A DNA stretch of 64,000 bases from Desulfobacteraceae bacterium (lineage in GTDB: Bacteria; Desulfobacterota; Desulfobacteria; Desulfobacterales; Desulfosarcinaceae): positions 1 to 64,000 of the forward strand of contig JABDIN010000024.1 in NCBI GenBank assembly GCA_013003715.1. The letters are read 5' to 3'. Positions 60,027-64,000 of the stretch are shown here, piece after piece. Position numbers and translations under genes: made by a program. Below the pieces are notes generated by a model. That model searched no databases. It was given only the letters and a program-made list of their open reading frames with translations, and was not told the origin of the DNA. The stretch's first letter is position 1. Each line of letters opens with the position of its first letter.

Positions 60027-60998
60027 ATGCTTTTTCCAGACTACAGGCCCCGCCGTTTGCGACAGAGCAAAGCTTTCCGTCGAATGGTCCGGGAAACCGA
60101 ACTTTCCGTAAACGACCTGATCCTGCCGCTGTTCGCCGTTGAGGGTAAAGATGTAAAGAACCCCATATCCTCCATGCCCGGGCATTTCCAGCTATCGGTT
60201 GATCATATTGTTCAAACGGCGGAAGAAGCACATGGATTGGGAATTCCGGCCGTGATCTTATTCGGTATTCCATCCGATAAAGACAGTCTGGCAACACAAG
60301 CCTACAAGAAAGACGGCATTGTTCAAAAAACAATTTCCGCCATAAAAGAACGAATTCCGGATCTCGCTGTAATTACGGATGTTTGCTTGTGCGGTTATAC
60401 GGACCATGGCCATTGCGGCATTGTGAATGGCCAAATCATCGACAATGATGCAACCTTGGATTTATTGGCAAAAATAGCGGTATCGCATGCAAAAGCCGGT
60501 GCCGATATGGTGGCGCCTTCAGATATGATGGATGGACGCGTTGCGGAAATCAGGGATGGGCTGGACGAGAATAATTTCAGCCATATTCCCATCATGGCGT
60601 ACTCCGCAAAATACTGTTCAGCCTATTATGGGCCATTTCGCCAAGCAGCGGAATCGGCACCTCAATTTGGTGACCGGCGCACCTATCAAATGGATCCGGC
60701 CAATGCCGTTGAAGCGATACGGGAAGCCACACTGGATATCGAGGAAGGCGCGGATATCATCATGGTAAAGCCGGCGCTGTCCTACCTCGATATAATTTAC
60801 CGTTTACGCGAAGAAACGGATCTTCCCATAGCGGCCTACAATGTCAGTGGCGAATTCTCAATGATTAAAGCTGCCGAACAACTGGGCTGGATGGATGGAA
60901 CGGCTGTTATGCTGGAAACCCTTACCTCAATCAAACGGGCAGGGGCGGATATGATATTGACCTACTTCGCAATTGATGCGGCCAAAGCAATCGGTTGA
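60027..60998 (+). CDS. hemB: Porphobilinogen synthase (delta-aminolevulinate dehydratase)
   Basis: A 323-residue enzyme joining two aminolevulinates into porphobilinogen. The zinc-site cysteines are in [14 protein letters not shown], the Schiff-base lysines in [13 protein letters not shown] and [12 protein letters not shown]. So this is the zinc-dependent type. An in-frame ATG at 60003 exists, but AAAGGAG precedes the ATG at 60027. It sits between ahbC and ahbD, the arrangement known in sulfate reducers. Confidence 0.96.
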   Translation: MLFPDYRPRRLRQSKAFRRMVRETELSVNDLILPLFAVEGKDVKNPISSMPGHFQLSVDHIVQTAEEAHGLGIPAVILFGIPSDKDSLATQAYKKDGIVQKTISAIKERIPDLAVITDVCLCGYTDHGHCGIVNGQIIDNDATLDLLAKIAVSHAKAGADMVAPSDMMDGRVAEIRDGLDENNFSHIPIMAYSAKYCSAYYGPFRQAAESAPQFGDRRTYQMDPANAVEAIREATLDIEEGADIIMVKPALSYLDIIYRLREETDLPIAAYNVSGEFSMIKAAEQLGWMDGTAVMLETLTSIKRAGADMILTYFAIDAAKAIG

Positions 60999-61102
60999 GC
61001 TTAACCCAACGGCATAAGCGAATGATTTGTTAAAACTCGTCTGTGGTGATGCCCGGGCCGATGAATAAAATTCTTCCACCAACAATACAAAAGTGAATCA
61101 AT

Positions 61103-62215
61103 ATGACAAAAGTTCCTCATTCAACAGAAGCGCACCCGCACGCAAAACAGGAGAAGCCAGGTGAAACCTTGAGGCTTGTCGCATGGGAAACGACCCGAAA
61201 TTGCAATCTTGCCTGCAAACATTGCCGGGCGTCGGCCACATTCGGCCCCCACTCAGGCGAACTGGACACGCCGGCCGCTTTTCAGCTACTGGATCAGATC
61301 GCTTATGTCGCCAAACCCATCGTTATTCTTACCGGAGGAGAACCCCTTTTGCGGCCGGATATTTTTGACATTGCCAGATATGGTACCGAATTAGGGCTAA
61401 GAATGGTGATGGCCCCGAACGGTACATTGATAACCGAAATTCTTGCCCACAAAATGGCGGATTCGGGTATCAGACGAATAAGTATAAGCCTCGACGGTGC
61501 AGACCGGGAAAGCCACGACAACTTCAGAGGTGTCGATGGTGCATATGACGGTGCACTCACCGGGATAAAGCACGCAAAAAGCGCCGGCATCGAATTTCAG
61601 ATCAACACCACCATCACCAAGTCCAACCTCGACCAGATTCCCAAGCTGCTTGAACTGGCCGAAAACCTTGGTGCCGTTGCACATCACATTTTTCTTTTGG
61701 TACCCACGGGGCGCGGTAAATATATCGTTGATCAGGAGATAAATGCAAAAGAGTATGAGGAAACACTGAATTGGTTTTATGACCAGAGGAAGAAAACATC
61801 CCTGCAACTTAAAGCCACTTGTGCACCGCACTATTATCGCATATTACGCCAACGGGCTAAGGCGGATGGCGAAAAAGTAACCTTTCAATCCCACGGTCTG
61901 GATGCCGTATCACGCGGTTGCCTTGCGGGTACCGGTTTTTGCTTTATCTCACATAAAGGCGTTGTCCAACCCTGTGGATTTCTTCAACTGGAATGCGGTG
62001 ACGTCACAAAAACACCTTTCCCTGAAATATGGAAAGCCTCCGATATCTTCAAATCACTCAGAAATGTAAATGAACTCAAAGAAAAATGCGGCATTTGTGA
62101 ATATCGAAAAGTATGCGGCGGATGCCGGGCAAGAGCTTTTGAAGCGACCGGAGATTACTTGCGGGAAGAACCGCTGTGCTTGTATAAACCATCGGCGGCC
62201 GGAGACATCGTATAA
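61103..62215 (+). CDS. ahbD: Heme b synthase AhbD (iron-coproporphyrin III decarboxylase)
   Basis: A 370-residue radical SAM enzyme that oxidatively decarboxylates two propionates of iron-coproporphyrin III to vinyls, giving heme b. The cluster motif is TRNCNLACKHCRAS. The C-terminal cysteines in CGICEYRKVCGGCRARAFE provide the auxiliary cluster typical of this pathway. LRLVAWETTRNCNL is the family start region. It ends the heme cluster; a strong terminator follows. ahbA and ahbB are not in the window. Confidence 0.92.
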   Translation: MTKVPHSTEAHPHAKQEKPGETLRLVAWETTRNCNLACKHCRASATFGPHSGELDTPAAFQLLDQIAYVAKPIVILTGGEPLLRPDIFDIARYGTELGLRMVMAPNGTLITEILAHKMADSGIRRISISLDGADRESHDNFRGVDGAYDGALTGIKHAKSAGIEFQINTTITKSNLDQIPKLLELAENLGAVAHHIFLLVPTGRGKYIVDQEINAKEYEETLNWFYDQRKKTSLQLKATCAPHYYRILRQRAKADGEKVTFQSHGLDAVSRGCLAGTGFCFISHKGVVQPCGFLQLECGDVTKTPFPEIWKASDIFKSLRNVNELKEKCGICEYRKVCGGCRARAFEATGDYLREEPLCLYKPSAAGDIV

Positions 62216-62228
62216 GGTTCGGAACAAC

Positions 62229-62264
62229 AAGGGGATAGGTTTGATGGACCTTATCCCCTTTTTG
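62229..62264 (+). terminator. Intrinsic terminator after ahbD
   Basis: AAGGGGATAGGT (62229-62240) pairs with ACC-TATCCCCTT (62248-62260, one bulged T), followed by a T-run. Confidence 0.85.
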
Positions 62265-62470
62265 AGATGGTATCCACAGGTGTTTGTACCCTTCCGTCGA
62301 TAATGAAACATCCCACCTCTAACTGTTTTCCTGCCAGTGCCCGATCTGATCTCAGCTCGAAGGGTTGCAGAATTTTCTTGTTTACCGCACATGTATATTG
62401 ATATAGTTGGGGTCTGCCCAAAATCATGATTAATTTGAAAATTCTTTAACCACCCGTTTCGGAGTTACCC

Positions 62471-63076
62471 ATGAAGATAAAATCCTTGATGATTTCCAAT
62501 CCCATCACCATCCCCAAAAACGCGTCCGTCGCCGAAGCATTGGAATTGATGAAAAATAATTCCATTCGACATCTTCCCGTGGTCAATAGCAATAAGTCGC
62601 TGCTGGGATTTGTGACGCTGGCTGATCTGAAACAAGGTCTTATCCCTTCCATGGTGGGTGATTTGCTGCTGAAGGATATCATGATCCAGAATCCGATCAC
62701 CGTCGGATCGGAAGACGACATCGAACTTGCCGCCCGCTTAATCTACCTGAAAAAAATCAGCGGCATGCCCGTTGTCGAACAGAACCAGGTAATCGGGATC
62801 ATTACAGAATCCGATATACTTAGAGCGTTCATCGATATGATGGGCATATTGTCGAGCAGTTCCAGAATTGACGCCGTCCTGGGGGATGATCCGGCGGCGC
62901 TGAACAAGGCGTTGCAAACAATCACCGATAGCGGTGGTCAAATAATCAATGTGGGGATGACCGCTCAGAATGCCGGTAAAAAAACCTACTTTTTCCGTTT
63001 GGCCGCATGCGACACCACCATCATCAGGAAGGCATTGGAAAACAAAGGAGTTGTCGTACTCTCGGCCATGGATTGA
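62471..63076 (+). CDS. CBS-domain pair protein with C-terminal ACT-like domain
   Basis: A 201-residue protein. Two CBS domains occupy about 1-58 (MISNPITIPKNASVAEAL, LLGFVTLADL) and 70-125 (IMIQNPITVGSEDDIELA, VIGIITESDIL). The final 65 residues have a pattern like an ACT fold (DSGGQIINVGMTAQNAG then TYFFRLAACDT). This architecture is like AcuB. CBS pairs bind adenosyl nucleotides, ACT domains bind amino acids; the ligand and target here are unknown. The stop overlaps a short downstream frame. Confidence 0.85.
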   Translation: MKIKSLMISNPITIPKNASVAEALELMKNNSIRHLPVVNSNKSLLGFVTLADLKQGLIPSMVGDLLLKDIMIQNPITVGSEDDIELAARLIYLKKISGMPVVEQNQVIGIITESDILRAFIDMMGILSSSSRIDAVLGDDPAALNKALQTITDSGGQIINVGMTAQNAGKKTYFFRLAACDTTIIRKALENKGVVVLSAMD

Positions 63077-63201
63077 TGTCGATTGACGCAATCTCCGGAT
63101 TGAAAGAGCACATCCCGGACAATCCTCAATTATCTTTTGCAGCTGTATTCTCATATAAACCGGGCAACCGCATATCAGGAGTTGGAATTACCGCTTTCTG
63201 A
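63076..63201 (+). CDS. Short ORF overlapping the CBS-ACT stop (TGATG)
   Basis: A 41-codon frame starts with the ATG sharing bases with the TGA of the CBS-ACT gene. The translation (for example DAISGLKEHIPDNPQLSFAA) is not obviously random and could be a fragment or a small coupled protein. No domain is recognised. Confidence 0.3.
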   Translation: MSIDAISGLKEHIPDNPQLSFAAVFSYKPGNRISGVGITAF

Positions 63202-63224
63202 CTGAGCTCGACGATGCCTTCGAT

Positions 63225-64000
63225 TCAATTAGCATCAGTATCTTCATCAGTAACAAGAATAGTATGCGAATTACCAACTGAATTCAACATGAGGGTAATT
63301 GGCCTGTCCTCTTCGCTTTTGCCGGTAAACCGGATAGGACCGGGCCGGCGGTAGTTGTCTTTTCCGGGATCTGCGGCTAACCATTTCTCACGAAACGCCT
63401 TAGCAACTTGAAATGCAGGCGACTTCACGTCCACAATGCTCTTCTCAAGAACAAGCGATAATTTACCCAGCCGTTCTTCCAGATGCATCAATGCGGCAAT
63501 GGGGATACCGATGGGTTCCCATTTTTCAAAATCATATTCAAGATTTCGAATGGCGGCCATCTGTCCGGTGGAACCGTTGGCGATAAGACTGAATACCGTT
63601 TGGCCCAGGTTATAAGTATAAATGCAGTCGAAACGGGTCGGATCCGCACCCCGGCCGTCATACCCATAAAAATGGGACTGCGTCTTAAAATTTGGCACCG
63701 ATGCAGTGTAAATCTTGCCGATACAAGATGGCACATCCTGATCCGCTGTGATAGCGCCCGCTTTCTCCAATGCCTGCCGAAGTGTTTTCAGGGAGATGAT
63801 TGATGCCTTAATCAAAAGATATTCGGACTCGCCATAGTTTCGAAAGAGAATAGGACCGAAATAGTCCGGGTCCAGACGGTCTTCTTTCAAAACTTTTTGA
63901 TAATAGGCGTTCTTAATGCCGACCTTATAGCTCCCTTTCTCTTTTAAAATATTCAGATAATCCCTTACCAGATTCAACAGGACTTTTTCCGTGGGCACCT
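63225..64000 (-). CDS. PPi-dependent 6-phosphofructokinase, C-terminal part
   Basis: The final 257 or so residues of a longer gene cut by the window end. The stretch FDCIYTYNLGQTVFSLIANG followed by STGQMAAI is typical of the C-terminal domain of the long pyrophosphate--fructose-6-phosphate 1-phosphotransferases (PFP), and PIGIPIAALMHLEERLGK fits the same region. The catalytic N-terminal half lies outside. PPi-type enzymes reversibly interconvert F6P and F1,6BP in glycolysis and gluconeogenesis and are common in Desulfobacterota. Confidence 0.8.
   Translation of the reverse strand, partial: VPTEKVLLNLVRDYLNILKEKGSYKVGIKNAYYQKVLKEDRLDPDYFGPILFRNYGESEYLLIKASIISLKTLRQALEKAGAITADQDVPSCIGKIYTASVPNFKTQSHFYGYDGRGADPTRFDCIYTYNLGQTVFSLIANGSTGQMAAIRNLEYDFEKWEPIGIPIAALMHLEERLGKLSLVLEKSIVDVKSPAFQVAKAFREKWLAADPGKDNYRRPGPIRFTGKSEEDRPITLMLNSVGNSHTILVTDEDTDAN

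Overview
The window reads as chromosomal DNA of a Desulfobacterota bacterium, most likely a sulfate-reducing member of Desulfobacterales. This rests on gene content, not on a search. The siroheme-dependent heme set ahbC-hemB-ahbD, a PPi-type phosphofructokinase, a C-A-B succinate dehydrogenase/fumarate reductase, a PurS-PurL fusion and deltaproteobacterial-type CheA and PilY1 proteins all fit that group. No prophage, insertion sequence, CRISPR array or rRNA operon is visible. Nearly all the DNA is dense core chromosome with short intergenic gaps.

Layout. 1-4211: an HD-domain nucleotidase, then sdhCAB. 4231-11991: a chemotaxis-type signalling cluster (REC-STAS, hybrid cheA, cheW, cheB, cheR, REC-coiled-coil) with two good matches to the sigma-28 (FliA) promoter consensus. 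12228-14239: an MscS channel facing a CsgG-like lipoprotein, with a two-way terminator between them. 14494-18440 (minus): dnaX-ybaB-recR-ykgJ-murI, preceded by two tRNA-Ser genes. 19521-20564 (minus): dciA-like and trmN6-like genes. 20972-26800 (plus): hflKC, a HExxH protein, fmdB and groESL, with a 38-codon AURKAIP1/COX24-type gene on the minus strand at 23067. 26980-37886: a LysM protein, a PilB/GspE ATPase, and a minus-strand minor pilin operon ending in pilY1. 38206-54076 (minus): a long housekeeping block, adk, rho, rpmE, prfA-prmC, rpsB-tsf-pyrH-frr-uppS-cdsA-dxr-rseP, purL-purQ. 54641-63201 (plus): rpsU, folC, tRNA-Arg, a ClpX-like AAA+ ATPase translationally coupled to ahbC, hemB, ahbD and a CBS-ACT protein. 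63225-64000: the C-terminal part of a PPi-phosphofructokinase, cut by the window end.

How the genes work together. SdhCAB links the quinone pool to succinate/fumarate. AhbC, HemB and AhbD supply heme, including for such membrane cytochromes. The che genes form one sensory pathway but no receptor is present in the window. The minor pilins, PilY1 and PilB-type ATPase build and prime type IV pili. The long minus-strand block combines translation, isoprenoid/phospholipid precursor synthesis and purine synthesis.

Most worth a second look: (1) a ClpX-like unfoldase that lacks the zinc domain, keeps an IGF loop and overlaps ahbC; (2) a glutamate racemase homologue whose first catalytic Cys is Ser; (3) two sigma-28-like promoters for the che cluster; (4) an unannotatably small COX24-type ribosomal-protein-like gene; (5) three different long imperfect palindromic elements in intergenic DNA.
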